A stretch of 64,000 nt of DNA, from the NCBI GenBank assembly GCA_017517305.1, contig JAFWZV010000015.1, positions 1 through 64,000 on the forward strand. Direction: 5' to 3'. The stretch is from Lachnospiraceae bacterium. GTDB taxonomy: Bacteria > Bacillota > Clostridia > Lachnospirales > Lachnospiraceae. Every line of letters begins with the position of its first letter. The stretch's first letter is position 1. Below, piece after piece: positions 9,615 through 18,630 of this stretch. A program made the position numbers and the translations under genes. The notes under the pieces are model-generated. The model was not told where the DNA came from, made no database searches, and saw only the letters and a program-made list of their open reading frames with translations.

Positions 9615-10376
9615 TTACCCCGCAATCAGCCTAACAATGTATATCAGCATCAAATGTGCAGGATAAAACACATAGAAGAAATATTTTGAAAACTTAGGAT
9701 GCTTTCCCTTTTCTCCGTTATAGAAAAATGTAATCAAAATAATAGCTATAAGAGTTACAACCAAGAACTTCCACTGGATAAGAATAGCATTCAACCCTCC
9801 TAAAGTTATTACAATGTAACCAAGCATAATAAGTTCATAAAGCGCAAATCGTACAACCGGGTTATCCCTATACACATGAAATACTAAGATAATCAATTGA
9901 CCTGTTATGGCCCATTCCATTTTCAGTCCGTAGCTCACACCACAACATATAGCTATAAGTAGTAGTCTTACAGGCAATGGTTTCTCCCACTCCCATATGA
10001 TTAATACCACAAGGCCTAAGAAAAGGGACATTATTACATTCCACTCTGTGAAAAACTTAACAACATCAAAGGTCATAGTGTGACATAGTACGTAGGCAAT
10101 CTGAGTTATTACTGCAAACACCAAAAGTCTTATGGCGTATTTCTTCTTAGAACTGGTATAGTGAAAACCCTCCGCTATAAAAAAGAAAAATATAGGCGGT
10201 GCCATAAACTCAAGCTGCACCAATACACTTGCTATGTTACCAGGTATTCCAATCAGCCTTAATTCTTTTATTGTATAAAGCAAGAAATGCCCTATAAACA
10301 TAAAAAGCATAGCTATGTACTTTAGCATGTCACGATTAATAATTCTTAAATTTAAACTTTTGTTCCCCATTTTCAT
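9615..10376 (-). CDS. TraX-like membrane acyltransferase
   Basis: A 253-residue polytopic membrane protein of the TraX family, named after the enzyme that N-acetylates F pilin; chromosomal members in Firmicutes have unknown acceptors. Typical family features are the start RDMLKYIAMLFMFIGHF with the conserved histidine after the first membrane segment, EFMAPPIFFFFIAEG, and several further hydrophobic helices ending in FYVFYPAHLMLIYIVRL (Y-P-x-H). Length fits TraX. No pilus or conjugation genes are nearby, so the substrate is probably not pilin. The ATG follows GGGGAGAA. Confidence 0.8.
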   Translation of the reverse strand: MKMGNKSLNLRIINRDMLKYIAMLFMFIGHFLLYTIKELRLIGIPGNIASVLVQLEFMAPPIFFFFIAEGFHYTSSKKKYAIRLLVFAVITQIAYVLCHTMTFDVVKFFTEWNVIMSLFLGLVVLIIWEWEKPLPVRLLLIAICCGVSYGLKMEWAITGQLIILVFHVYRDNPVVRFALYELIMLGYIVITLGGLNAILIQWKFLVVTLIAIILITFFYNGEKGKHPKFSKYFFYVFYPAHLMLIYIVRLIAG

Positions 10377-10463
10377 TTCTCCCCTAGATAAATTTATATT
10401 ACATCGCGTATTATAGCACGAAGGTACTGTATATTTCCATAATGTAACTCAAAAAAACAAAAA

Positions 10464-10484
10464 CCGGCACTTACAAAGCGCCGG
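10464..10484 (-). terminator. Terminator after glnN
   Basis: Minus-strand stem CCGGCGC/GTGCCGG (one G-U pair) with a 7-nt loop, then TTTTTGTTTTTTT. It is 55 bp past the glnN stop. Confidence 0.8.
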
Positions 10485-10539
10485 CCATAAAATCACTATA
10501 TATAATCTGTATAGAAATCTCCAACATATCAGCTATCTA

Positions 10540-12636
10540 TTATATCGAGAACAACAGCTGTCCATAGGTTGGATATGGAAGCATGCTCTCAGGCATTACT
10601 GCCTCAGCCTCATCAGCGAATACTCTGATATCAGCCATATCCTTAAGCACTACGCTCTGATAGAACTTAGCTGCCTCAAGGTGATCCTCAATCTTCTTCG
10701 CTGCTGCATTGTCAGTTTTAAGCTTCTCGATACCATTGTAAAGGTCTGTCTGAGCCTGTGAAAGCTTCTTAATAAGGGCAACCTCACTTACCAAGGAAAC
10801 ATCCTCTATTACAGACTTCTTAAGGCTTGCTGTTCTAGCTAACTGCTCTGTATAAGATACGATTGCAGGAAGTAAATCCTTCTGAATCATCTCAACCATA
10901 GTGTTAGCCTCAAGACTTACAGTCTTCATATAGTTATCAAGGAGAATCTCGTAACGTGAGTAAAGCTCCTGCTCTGTAAATATCTTGTGGTCAAGAAGAA
11001 GCTTCTTGTTCTTCTCGCTTGTAAGCTGCTCAAGTGCCTCAGGTGTTGATACAAGGTTGAATAAGCCTCTATTCTCTGCTTCCTCAACCCACTCCTGAGT
11101 GTAGCCGTTACCATTGAAGATTACTCTTCTGTGGTTTGCCATAGTATCCTGAATAAGCTTTCTTATCTCTGCATCAAGCTCCTCAGCTGGGACATTCTCA
11201 AGTCTTTCTCTAAATATATTAAGGGTCTCAGCCATTGCAGTGTTAAGGTATACATTAGGGTCTGCAACAGATGCAGATGAGCCAAGCATTCTGAACTCAA
11301 ACTTATTACCTGTAAATGCAAATGGTGATGTTCTATTTCTATCACTTGTATCCTGAAGGAAATGTGGAAGTACCTTTGCGATATCCATCTCCACCTTATC
11401 CTGCTGGTTAATCTCTCTATCCTTCTGAATAGAACGAAGAAGCTTATATAAATCGTCACCTAAGTAAACTGATACGATTGCTGGTGGCGCCTCATGTCCG
11501 CCAAGACGATGGTCATTGCCAGCACTGGCAACTGAAATTCTAAGCAGGTCTGCATAGTCATCCACAGACTTAAGCACCGCTGCAAGGAACACAAGGAATG
11601 TGGTGTTCTCTGCCGGATTCTTGCCAGGGTTAAACAGGTTGACTCCTGTATCAGTTGTAAGTGACCAGTTATCATGCTTACCACTTCCATTAATTCCTGC
11701 AAATGGCTTCTCGTGAAGAAGACAAACCATGTTGTGCTTGTCAGCAAGCTTCTTCATAATCTCCATAGTAAGCTGGTTGTGGTCTACTGCAACGTTGGCA
11801 GTTTCAAATACAGGGGCAAGCTCATGCTGTGCAGGCGCGCCCTCATTGTGCTTAGTTTTAACTGGAATTCCCAGCTTCCAAAGCTCCAAATCAAGCTCAT
11901 GCATAAATGCAGCTATACGTGGCTTAAGAGTACCAAAGTAGTGGTCCTCAAGCTCCTGTCCCTTAGGTGCTGGTGCACCAAAAAGTGTACGACCTGTAAA
12001 CTTAAGGTCCTTTCTATTCTGATAAACATCCTTATCTACAAGGAAATATTCTTGCTCTGCTCCAATAGTTATGGAAATGTGCTTAACATCCTCATGTCCT
12101 AAGAGATGAAGCATCTTAACTGCAGCCTTGTTCAAGGTCTCCATAGAGCGAAGAAGTGGTGTCTTCTTATCAAGAGCCTCACCTGAATATGAACAGAATG
12201 CAGTTGGTATGTAAAGTGTCTTATCCTTAATAAATGCAGGTGATGTTGGGTCCCATGCAGTATAGCCTCTAGCCTCAAAGGTAGCTCTAAGTCCACCTGA
12301 TGGGAAGCTTGATGCGTCAGGCTCACCCTTTACAAGTGCCTTGCCTGAGAAATCCATAATTACCTGTCCGTCACCTGTTGGCTCGATAAAGCTATCGTGC
12401 TTTTCTGCGGTAACATTTGTCATAGGTTGGAACCAGTGAGTGTAATGGGTTGCCCCATTTTCAATAGCCCACTCCTTCATAGCAACTGCTACGGAATTGG
12501 CGATGTCTAGCTGAAGATGTGTGTCGTTTTGAATAGTCTTACGAAGTGCCTTATATACATCCTTAGGCAGCTTGTTGCGCATAATCTTGTCGTTGAACAC
12601 ATAACATCCGTAAATTTCAGGTATGTTTAATTCCAT
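10540..12636 (-). CDS. glnN: Glutamine synthetase type III
   Basis: ATP-dependent synthesis of glutamine from glutamate and ammonia, the main ammonia-assimilation step. The 698 residues match GSIII (about 700 aa), far longer than GSI. Visible GSIII signatures are GATHYTHWFQPMT, KHNEGAPAQHELAP, GINGSGKHDNWSL and NDHRLGGHEAPP. The ATG at 12636 has GGAGG upstream; a start at 12660 has none. It is monocistronic with its own promoter and terminator. Its upstream region also holds the paired LytTR-like sites, which may affect it as well as the plus-strand operon. Confidence 0.97.
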   Translation of the reverse strand: MELNIPEIYGCYVFNDKIMRNKLPKDVYKALRKTIQNDTHLQLDIANSVAVAMKEWAIENGATHYTHWFQPMTNVTAEKHDSFIEPTGDGQVIMDFSGKALVKGEPDASSFPSGGLRATFEARGYTAWDPTSPAFIKDKTLYIPTAFCSYSGEALDKKTPLLRSMETLNKAAVKMLHLLGHEDVKHISITIGAEQEYFLVDKDVYQNRKDLKFTGRTLFGAPAPKGQELEDHYFGTLKPRIAAFMHELDLELWKLGIPVKTKHNEGAPAQHELAPVFETANVAVDHNQLTMEIMKKLADKHNMVCLLHEKPFAGINGSGKHDNWSLTTDTGVNLFNPGKNPAENTTFLVFLAAVLKSVDDYADLLRISVASAGNDHRLGGHEAPPAIVSVYLGDDLYKLLRSIQKDREINQQDKVEMDIAKVLPHFLQDTSDRNRTSPFAFTGNKFEFRMLGSSASVADPNVYLNTAMAETLNIFRERLENVPAEELDAEIRKLIQDTMANHRRVIFNGNGYTQEWVEEAENRGLFNLVSTPEALEQLTSEKNKKLLLDHKIFTEQELYSRYEILLDNYMKTVSLEANTMVEMIQKDLLPAIVSYTEQLARTASLKKSVIEDVSLVSEVALIKKLSQAQTDLYNGIEKLKTDNAAAKKIEDHLEAAKFYQSVVLKDMADIRVFADEAEAVMPESMLPYPTYGQLLFSI

Positions 12637-12727
12637 TTTGGTTCCTCCTATAAAATCCACTTAAGTGGTAATATATCTATGTACGAATTTCAAAAATTAT
12701 CCCATCTTAGAAACCTACATATTGTGT

Positions 12728-12755
12728 AGTATACTAAAAATGGAGATAATTTCAA
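12728..12755 (-). promoter_or_regulatory. Promoter of glnN
   Basis: Minus-strand -35 TTGAAA (12750-12755) and -10 TATACT (12728-12733), 16 bp apart, about 90 bp upstream of the glnN ATG. Confidence 0.55.
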
Positions 12756-12845
12756 TATTTTTTTCTCAAAGAAGGTAAATACGCAACAAAAAACGGACCA
12801 TAAGCCACTTTCTTGTCATACCTACTCAAGAGTATAGGTAGAATT

Positions 12846-12876
12846 CGACAAGTGGTATAAAATATCCGACGAATGG
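12846..12876. promoter_or_regulatory. Paired LytTR-type operator upstream of the two-component operon
   Basis: Two direct repeats, CGACAAGTGG (12846-12855) and CGACGAATGG (12867-12876), start exactly 21 bp (two helical turns) apart. Read on the minus strand they give CC-A-C/T-T-T/C-GTCG. The same motif, same 21-bp spacing and opposite orientation recurs at 14959-14989. A TACTAT -10-like hexamer follows at 12902-12907. Paired direct repeats two turns apart are typical of LytTR regulators, and such a regulator is encoded immediately downstream, so autoregulation is likely. The next 280-bp gap (12637-12940) otherwise holds only the glnN promoter. Confidence 0.6.
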
Positions 12877-12940
12877 ATTTTATTTTAACTCTCAAATGTA
12901 GTACTATGGATAGAGTTATATTTTTTATGGGAGAAGGAAA

Positions 12941-13666
12941 ATGAAACTTAGTTTTTCTGTATGTGATGATAATAAAGAGCATTTAGAAGAAATTAAAAAT
13001 ACAATCAATAAGCTTTCAGATAAACATAGTGTAGAGGTTTCTTTATACGCAATGGCAGGAGAGCTTATGGATAGTTTGGAAAAAGCAAAGACCTGTAATG
13101 AGCCTTTGCCTAATTTTGTGTTGATTGATATAGAACTCCTTGATATAGATGGCATAGAACTTGGTAAGAAAATAAAAGAATTATACCCTGAGGTTTGTCT
13201 TGTTTTCGTAACATCATATATTGAATATGCGGTAAAGGGTTATGAGGCTAAGGCAGATAGATATTTGTTAAAACCAATAAAGCTTGAAGACATAGAAAGC
13301 CTTGTAAGAGATTTTATTCAGGAGCAAAACAAAATCAAAAGAATCATTGTAAAGGATAAAGAACAGGAGCACTTGATTTTCATCAAGGATATAATGTATA
13401 TTAGTGCGGAGGATAAATACACTATTCTCTACACTGAAAACAATCGTTACTTTGATTACAAAAGTCTAAAGGACTATGAAGAGCTTCTTATAGACTATGG
13501 ATTTTACCGTATACATAGAAAATATCTGATAAATATGTATCATCATAAGAGCTTAAAGAAAGGGTTTGTAACCCTTAGCAATGATGTGGTTCTTCCTATT
13601 AGTAGACGAAAAGAAAGTCAGTATAGAGAAAATCTACTAAAGACATTGGAGAGAGATTTGCTATGA
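12941..13666 (+). CDS. LytTR response regulator (AgrA-like)
   Basis: A 241-residue DNA-binding response regulator. The receiver domain (1-125) has the acidic pair near residues 9-10 (CDD), the phosphoacceptor Asp63 in FVLIDIELLDIDG, a threonine in FVTSYIEY and the lysine in YLLKPI. A LytTR domain (about 135-236) follows, with IMYISAEDKYTILYT, FYRIHRKYLIN and a basic VLPISRRKESQYREN end. This class usually controls peptide quorum-sensing or cell-envelope genes. Its stop overlaps the kinase start (ATGA). The likely targets are its own operon and the lipoprotein downstream. Confidence 0.92.
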   Translation: MKLSFSVCDDNKEHLEEIKNTINKLSDKHSVEVSLYAMAGELMDSLEKAKTCNEPLPNFVLIDIELLDIDGIELGKKIKELYPEVCLVFVTSYIEYAVKGYEAKADRYLLKPIKLEDIESLVRDFIQEQNKIKRIIVKDKEQEHLIFIKDIMYISAEDKYTILYTENNRYFDYKSLKDYEELLIDYGFYRIHRKYLINMYHHKSLKKGFVTLSNDVVLPISRRKESQYRENLLKTLERDLL

Positions 13667-14958
13667 TAAATAGTCTTATTACTTTACTGATTATTTTTGT
13701 TAACGTGCTAGCAGTGCTTAATATGCTACTCATATTAAAAGTATTCTTTGGTGCAGCCATAAAGCTGAATCGTAGGATACTTTTTTGCGTTGGGGCATTG
13801 TATTTTGCTGGAAACATATTGTTTGGCTTAGTCAAGAACCTGACTAATTACACAGCTATTTTTGTTTTGGTATTTATGTTTGTGGTCATTATCAAATTGT
13901 CTGTGGAAAAAACCATAGGAAATATCATTCTTGTCATACCTGCGGCATTGATGTACGTGCAGTGGGGAAGTATGTTTGACCTAGCAGAAAGACTCATAGG
14001 TTTAGACAAATTTGTGTATCACTATGAGACTATGGATGTAACCATAAGTACATTTTTGCCTGATATTCTACTTTTGGTATTGCTTCTAGTTATTAAGGCA
14101 AAGGTAAATGAAGAGCTTTTAGCTATCAGACTCACTAAGCTTGAAGGTGTTGTCTTAACTATTATATGTATTATATACCCGATTATGGTGGCATTCTTTA
14201 ATTATATGGAAGGACATATTAAGCATGTTCTGTATAAACCAGTTTGGCTCTTTGTAATGATACTTATAAATATAGCCGTAATATATGCGGTGGCTCATAG
14301 AAAGAGGTCAAAGTATTATAAGAAATTAGCTGGCTCATATAAGGAGCAATTTCAGTCAGAGTATGACTATTTCAAGGAATATAAGGAACTCAATAGTGAT
14401 GTAATAAAATTCAGACATGATTTTAACAATCATATGTTAGTTGTTCAGGAGATGTTTGCTAAGGGGGAATATGATAGGGCAAACGAATACATTTCAAAGC
14501 TTTCTCATATTGCCAGTGGAGATAAGAAGATATATATCACAGGAAATGAAATCCTTGATATGATACTTAAGGCTAAGCACAATATTATGGAGGAATACAA
14601 TATTAAATTTAATGTAAAGGGTAATTTGTCAGGCTTTAATACAATGGATGATGTAGATAGTTGTATATTCTTTTCCAATATAGTTGATAATGCCATAGAA
14701 GCAAATATACTTTGCAATGAAGAAAGATATATAAATCTTATTGTGACCAAGGCGAAAAAACTAATTTATATTCAGTTTGACAACCCATATAAAGAGGTTG
14801 TGGATGATACAAAGCGTGAAGAATTAAAAACGAATGGTAAGATTCATGGTATCGGCCTTGGGAATATAAGTGAGATAGTTTTAAAATATGACGGTGAGAA
14901 AAAGATAGAGAAGAATAACAATAAGTTTTCTATTAAGGTGTGTTTTACTTGCGAATAG
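13663..14958 (+). CDS. GHKL sensor histidine kinase (AgrC-like)
   Basis: A 431-residue membrane kinase. The first about 205 residues contain roughly six hydrophobic segments. A coiled helix then leads to the phosphoacceptor block FRHDFNNHMLVVQE, the N box NIVDNAIEAN and the G box GIGLGNISEIV of the GHKL_5 ATPase type. It would sense an external signal, in AgrC relatives a peptide, and phosphorylate the LytTR regulator. No agrB- or agrD-like gene is visible in the window, so the signal is either made elsewhere or is not an Agr peptide. Confidence 0.92.
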   Translation: MINSLITLLIIFVNVLAVLNMLLILKVFFGAAIKLNRRILFCVGALYFAGNILFGLVKNLTNYTAIFVLVFMFVVIIKLSVEKTIGNIILVIPAALMYVQWGSMFDLAERLIGLDKFVYHYETMDVTISTFLPDILLLVLLLVIKAKVNEELLAIRLTKLEGVVLTIICIIYPIMVAFFNYMEGHIKHVLYKPVWLFVMILINIAVIYAVAHRKRSKYYKKLAGSYKEQFQSEYDYFKEYKELNSDVIKFRHDFNNHMLVVQEMFAKGEYDRANEYISKLSHIASGDKKIYITGNEILDMILKAKHNIMEEYNIKFNVKGNLSGFNTMDDVDSCIFFSNIVDNAIEANILCNEERYINLIVTKAKKLIYIQFDNPYKEVVDDTKREELKTNGKIHGIGLGNISEIVLKYDGEKKIEKNNNKFSIKVCFTCE

Positions 14959-14989
14959 CCATTTGTCGGTGAGACAATACCGTTCGTCA
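14959..14989 (+). promoter_or_regulatory. Paired LytTR-type operator before the lipoprotein gene
   Basis: CCATTTGTCG (14959-14968) and CCGTTCGTCA (14980-14989) are direct repeats with the same 21-bp spacing as the pair at 12846-12876. A -10-like TAATAT is at 15020-15025, about 30 bp downstream, then an AAGGAGG site for the gene at 15058. The short gap to the kinase gene and this pair suggest separate, regulator-dependent transcription of the lipoprotein. Confidence 0.6.
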
Positions 14990-15057
14990 AATTGCTCTTT
15001 AAATGTTAAGTGGGAATGCTAATATATACCTTGAATTAATTTTTAAGGAGGAATATT

Positions 15058-16047
15058 ATGAGAAAAATAAGTTTATATGCTTTGATAATGCTTTTAGCAT
15101 TTTCTTTATCAGGATGTGGTGACAAAAAGTCTGATGATAAAAATGATTTAAATGAAATAATTTCATCAGATGAAAAGACAGAGGCTCCTGATGAAGATGA
15201 TAAAACTGATAGCAAAGAGGATAGTGACACCGAAGCGGTACAGGATGGGGCAATAAACGACTTTAGTCCAAAGTTCTACTTAGGTAATATAGAGTGGGAC
15301 GAGGAAAAAGATTTAAGCCAGATTCCTATATATGGTCCTAATGTTACTATGCCAATTACAAAAGAGGATATGGAAGCTTTTACTCCTTATGAGGTTTTAG
15401 CTTCAAGTTCACCTTTAGAAGAGAATGGTATATATTTAACTTATGATGAATTGTATAATGCAGTAAAGGACTGGAGCAAAATATCATATAATTACATTTA
15501 TACAAAGCAACATGATGATGCAGAGATGGAAGATCCAAATCCTGAGTTTAACACAGGAAATCTTGTAATTAATGAGGAAAGTAAATGCGAAACCTTAGGG
15601 GAAGCCTTTGATACAGGAGATTGGATGATTGAATCTGTAACTGAATCAAGCTCAGGAAGAGCATTATTCTCTGCTTTTGGTTTAAGTGAGGATATTACAG
15701 GAGATGTTGCTTATCAGTGGGTAATTGATAATCTTGGTACACCTTCATATATTATCTTTAAGACTGAGGATGTGGAGCGTGCAAAAACAGGAGATACTAG
15801 TTGGTTCTTAGGTTATGAATTTATATATGAGCGTGAAGATTACGTGTTATCTGTATATCTGTGTGAATATTGGAATGATGGTGATTTCATGTATAATGAG
15901 GTTATGTCAGTAAAATATTATAATCCTGCAAGCTGGTTTAACAGATTAGAAGACGATGAAGAGCTTGAACAAGAAAAGGGTGAAGACTACTACACTACAT
16001 ACTATATAGCTATTCCAGAGGGAACACATAATACTATACAACCATAG
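15058..16047 (+). CDS. Putative LytTR-controlled surface lipoprotein
   Basis: A 329-residue lipoprotein with signal peptide and lipobox LSLSGC (cysteine at 20), then a very acidic, low-complexity linker (about 22-70) and a C-terminal globular domain rich in Tyr, Trp and Asp (ESVTESSSGRALFSAFG, SWFLGYEFIYEREDYVLSVYL). I do not recognise the family. It lies 99 bp after the kinase, behind a copy of the operator pair, so it is the best local candidate for the output of the two-component system. Confidence 0.75.
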   Translation: MRKISLYALIMLLAFSLSGCGDKKSDDKNDLNEIISSDEKTEAPDEDDKTDSKEDSDTEAVQDGAINDFSPKFYLGNIEWDEEKDLSQIPIYGPNVTMPITKEDMEAFTPYEVLASSSPLEENGIYLTYDELYNAVKDWSKISYNYIYTKQHDDAEMEDPNPEFNTGNLVINEESKCETLGEAFDTGDWMIESVTESSSGRALFSAFGLSEDITGDVAYQWVIDNLGTPSYIIFKTEDVERAKTGDTSWFLGYEFIYEREDYVLSVYLCEYWNDGDFMYNEVMSVKYYNPASWFNRLEDDEELEQEKGEDYYTTYYIAIPEGTHNTIQP

Positions 16048-16072
16048 TACATTAATCACTATGCATTATAAT

Positions 16073-16099
16073 AAGGGGCTATCATAAAGATAGCCCCTT
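16073..16099. terminator. Bidirectional terminator
   Basis: Perfect stem AAGGGGCTATC/GATAGCCCCTT with a 5-nt loop and T-rich/A-rich flanks. It lies between the convergent lipoprotein (plus) and PqqD-like (minus) genes and can serve both. Confidence 0.9.
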
Positions 16100-16109
16100 T
16101 ATTATTTAT

Positions 16110-16460
16110 CTATCTCCACTCTATGAAATTGTAACTATCTAGTATCTGAAAATACTTAGCCAGTCTCTCGTAAAGTGGTTCTGCTTTCTCGCCAAATTCT
16201 GCTTTTACAAGCTCTCCTATGGCTATTATATCCATCTTCCCATCAAGTACAGGCCATACAAAACTGCCCATCTCATCTAAATAGATGTGACTTACCTCAG
16301 GCTTTTTGAAAAGCTTCTGAGCTATTTTATTCATAAGTCCTTCATTCTTAATGTGAAGTGTTACTTTATTCTCATCATTCTTATCCCAATCAATCCCTTC
16401 CTTACGAGCAGGAATCTTCTCCAGATAATTTTTAGAGATAACTTCCTTTTTCTTTTTCAT
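16110..16460 (-). CDS. PqqD-like protein
   Basis: A 116-residue protein whose C-terminal half (about 35-115) resembles PqqD peptide-chaperone domains: VTLHIKNEGL, then LDEMGSFVWPVLDGK and a helix pair ending in LDSYNFIEW. PqqD domains bind precursor peptides for radical SAM or other modifying enzymes, but no such enzyme is nearby. The start overlaps the stop of the OPT transporter by 1 nt (TAATG), so the two are translated together. This suggests the protein works with peptide uptake, which is inference. Confidence 0.75.
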   Translation of the reverse strand: MKKKKEVISKNYLEKIPARKEGIDWDKNDENKVTLHIKNEGLMNKIAQKLFKKPEVSHIYLDEMGSFVWPVLDGKMDIIAIGELVKAEFGEKAEPLYERLAKYFQILDSYNFIEWR

Positions 16461-18427
16461 TACTCTTCAGTCGCTTCCTTCTCAGGCTTTCTCTTCTTCC
16501 ATACCGAGAACTTAAGAAGTGAAAGAATAACAAGTCCGAATACTACTAATGCAAGTATGCTTGATACTCCCTCTGAAAGACCAAGCTTTCCTGAAATATC
16601 AATAGCATCTGCAACACCGAATACTGCAAGTAATGCAAGAAGGATACCAACAAGTCCCTCACCTGCTATCATACCTGAACAGAATAAGATACCATCACTA
16701 ACAATAGCCTTCTTAACTTCCTCTCTCTTCTTCATCTTATCGAAAGCAAGTCTTACAAGACCACCAACCATAATACATGCATTAAGATGAACAGGAAGAT
16801 AAACACCGATTGCAAATGGAAGCACAGGAATTCCTAATACCTCAACGATAACTGCAATAACAGCACCGATTATAACAAGTGACCATGGAAGGTCTCCTCC
16901 CATAACACCCTCAATTACCATCTTCATAAGAGTAGCCTGTGGTGCACCGATTTCCTCTGAACCAAAGCCCCAAGCTGTATCAAGAAGGTAAAGAGTTCCA
17001 CCTATTGCAAATGCAGCTGCTACAACACCAACTACCTCACCAATCTGCTGCTTCTTAGGTGTTGAACCAAGAAGATAACCAGTCTTAAGATCCTGTGAAG
17101 TATCACCTGAGATTGCTGCTACTATACAGATGATAGAACCAATTGCGATGGCGCCCTGCATACCATGTGCTCCTGTATCACCAGTTAACTTAAGAATAAC
17201 TGTTGTGAAAAGAAGTGTTGCAATAGCCATACCTGAAACAGGGTTGTTACTACTTCCAACGATACCAACCATTCTGGATGATACAGTTGCGAAGAAGAAA
17301 CCAAATACTACAACTATAACTGCGCCAAGTGGGCTAACAGGAATAGCTGGAATCAACCATATAAGAAGTGTAAGTACGATGATAGCACCAATTACAAGCT
17401 TCATACTAAGCTCTCTAGCTGTACGAGGAACTTCACCCTTATCAGGCTCCATAATTGCACCTGATGCATCAGCTGCAGAAGAACCTGCCATACCCTTAAT
17501 GGCATCTCTAAATGTAGTTACAATAAGCGGTAATGACTTAATTAAGCTGATGATACCACCTGCTGCAAGAGCACCTGCTCCGATATAACGGATATATGAG
17601 CTCCAAATTCCTGAAGCTCCGTCTGCCGCAAATATTTCTCCTATGGTAGAAGTACCAGGATTAATAACTGCATCTGCTCCGAGAAGAACAAAAAGTGGAA
17701 TAAGAACCATCCAGCTAAGCACGCCACCGGCGAACATAAAGGATGCTATACGTGGTCCACAGATATAACCTACTGACATAACTGCCGGATAAATCTGAGT
17801 TCCTATCTCTCCACAATAACCACCCTTAAATCTAAGAGCAATTTCACCTGGAACTGCTTTAATTCCATCGATAATAAACTTAAATAAAGCTGCAAAGCCC
17901 ATACCTGCGAATACGGTACCTGCATTTGCTCCACCCTCTTCACCTGCTAAGAGAACCTCTGCACAAGCAGTTCCCTCTGGATATGGTAAAGTATTGTGTT
18001 CCTTAACAATAAGAGCATTACGAAGTGGTACCATAAAGAATACACCAAGTAAACCACCGATAAGGGCGATAAGTGTAATCTCAACAATGCCCGGCTTATC
18101 CATAACACCTTCCTTAGCCCAAAGGAAAAGAGCTGGAAGTGTAAAGATTGCACCTGCTGCAAGTGACTCACCTGCAGAACCGATAGTCTGTACAATATTA
18201 CTCTCCAAAATAGAGTTCTTACGCATAATAACACGGATAACACCCATGGAGATAACCGCTGCTGGAATAGATGCTGATACAGTCATACCAACTCTAAGTC
18301 CTAAGTATGCGTTTGCTGCGCCGAACACAACTGACAGGATAATACCCATGATTATAGACGTAACTGTAATCTCTGGGGTAATTCTCTCAGCAGGAACATA
18401 TGGCTTAAATTCGTTCTTGTTGTCCAT
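16460..18427 (-). CDS. OPT family oligopeptide transporter
   Basis: A 655-residue polytopic membrane protein of the OPT family (proton-coupled oligopeptide or metal-chelate uptake). It has many hydrophobic helices, with family landmarks such as SVVFGAANAYLGLRVGMTVSASIPAAV near the N-terminus, LPYPEGTACAEVL, NPVSGMAIATLL and SGDTSQDLKTGYLLG. A charged cytoplasmic C-terminus ends the protein. It heads a two-gene operon with the PqqD-like gene. The ATG has an AAGGAG site. The substrate is unknown. Confidence 0.93.
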   Translation of the reverse strand: MDNKNEFKPYVPAERITPEITVTSIIMGIILSVVFGAANAYLGLRVGMTVSASIPAAVISMGVIRVIMRKNSILESNIVQTIGSAGESLAAGAIFTLPALFLWAKEGVMDKPGIVEITLIALIGGLLGVFFMVPLRNALIVKEHNTLPYPEGTACAEVLLAGEEGGANAGTVFAGMGFAALFKFIIDGIKAVPGEIALRFKGGYCGEIGTQIYPAVMSVGYICGPRIASFMFAGGVLSWMVLIPLFVLLGADAVINPGTSTIGEIFAADGASGIWSSYIRYIGAGALAAGGIISLIKSLPLIVTTFRDAIKGMAGSSAADASGAIMEPDKGEVPRTARELSMKLVIGAIIVLTLLIWLIPAIPVSPLGAVIVVVFGFFFATVSSRMVGIVGSSNNPVSGMAIATLLFTTVILKLTGDTGAHGMQGAIAIGSIICIVAAISGDTSQDLKTGYLLGSTPKKQQIGEVVGVVAAAFAIGGTLYLLDTAWGFGSEEIGAPQATLMKMVIEGVMGGDLPWSLVIIGAVIAVIVEVLGIPVLPFAIGVYLPVHLNACIMVGGLVRLAFDKMKKREEVKKAIVSDGILFCSGMIAGEGLVGILLALLAVFGVADAIDISGKLGLSEGVSSILALVVFGLVILSLLKFSVWKKRKPEKEATEE

Positions 18428-18630
18428 AAAATAACTCCTTTTTTATATTTTCACATCTTGAATATAATACCTAATTTTTCGACAATTTGCAAGGAAATAT
18501 GACTTAGTTATGGTAATTTATATACAATTTGTACAAAATATACATTTTTTCATTAATTTACATTTATAAATCAAGTGTTTTTCGTTATTTTCCCCACATA
18601 TGAAGTAATTAATTCCTATTATTTTTTTAT

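Noticed and set aside
12941-16047. Complete Agr quorum-sensing locus
   Set aside because: Kinase and regulator are AgrC/AgrA-like, but no AgrB protease or AgrD peptide gene could be seen in either strand nearby.
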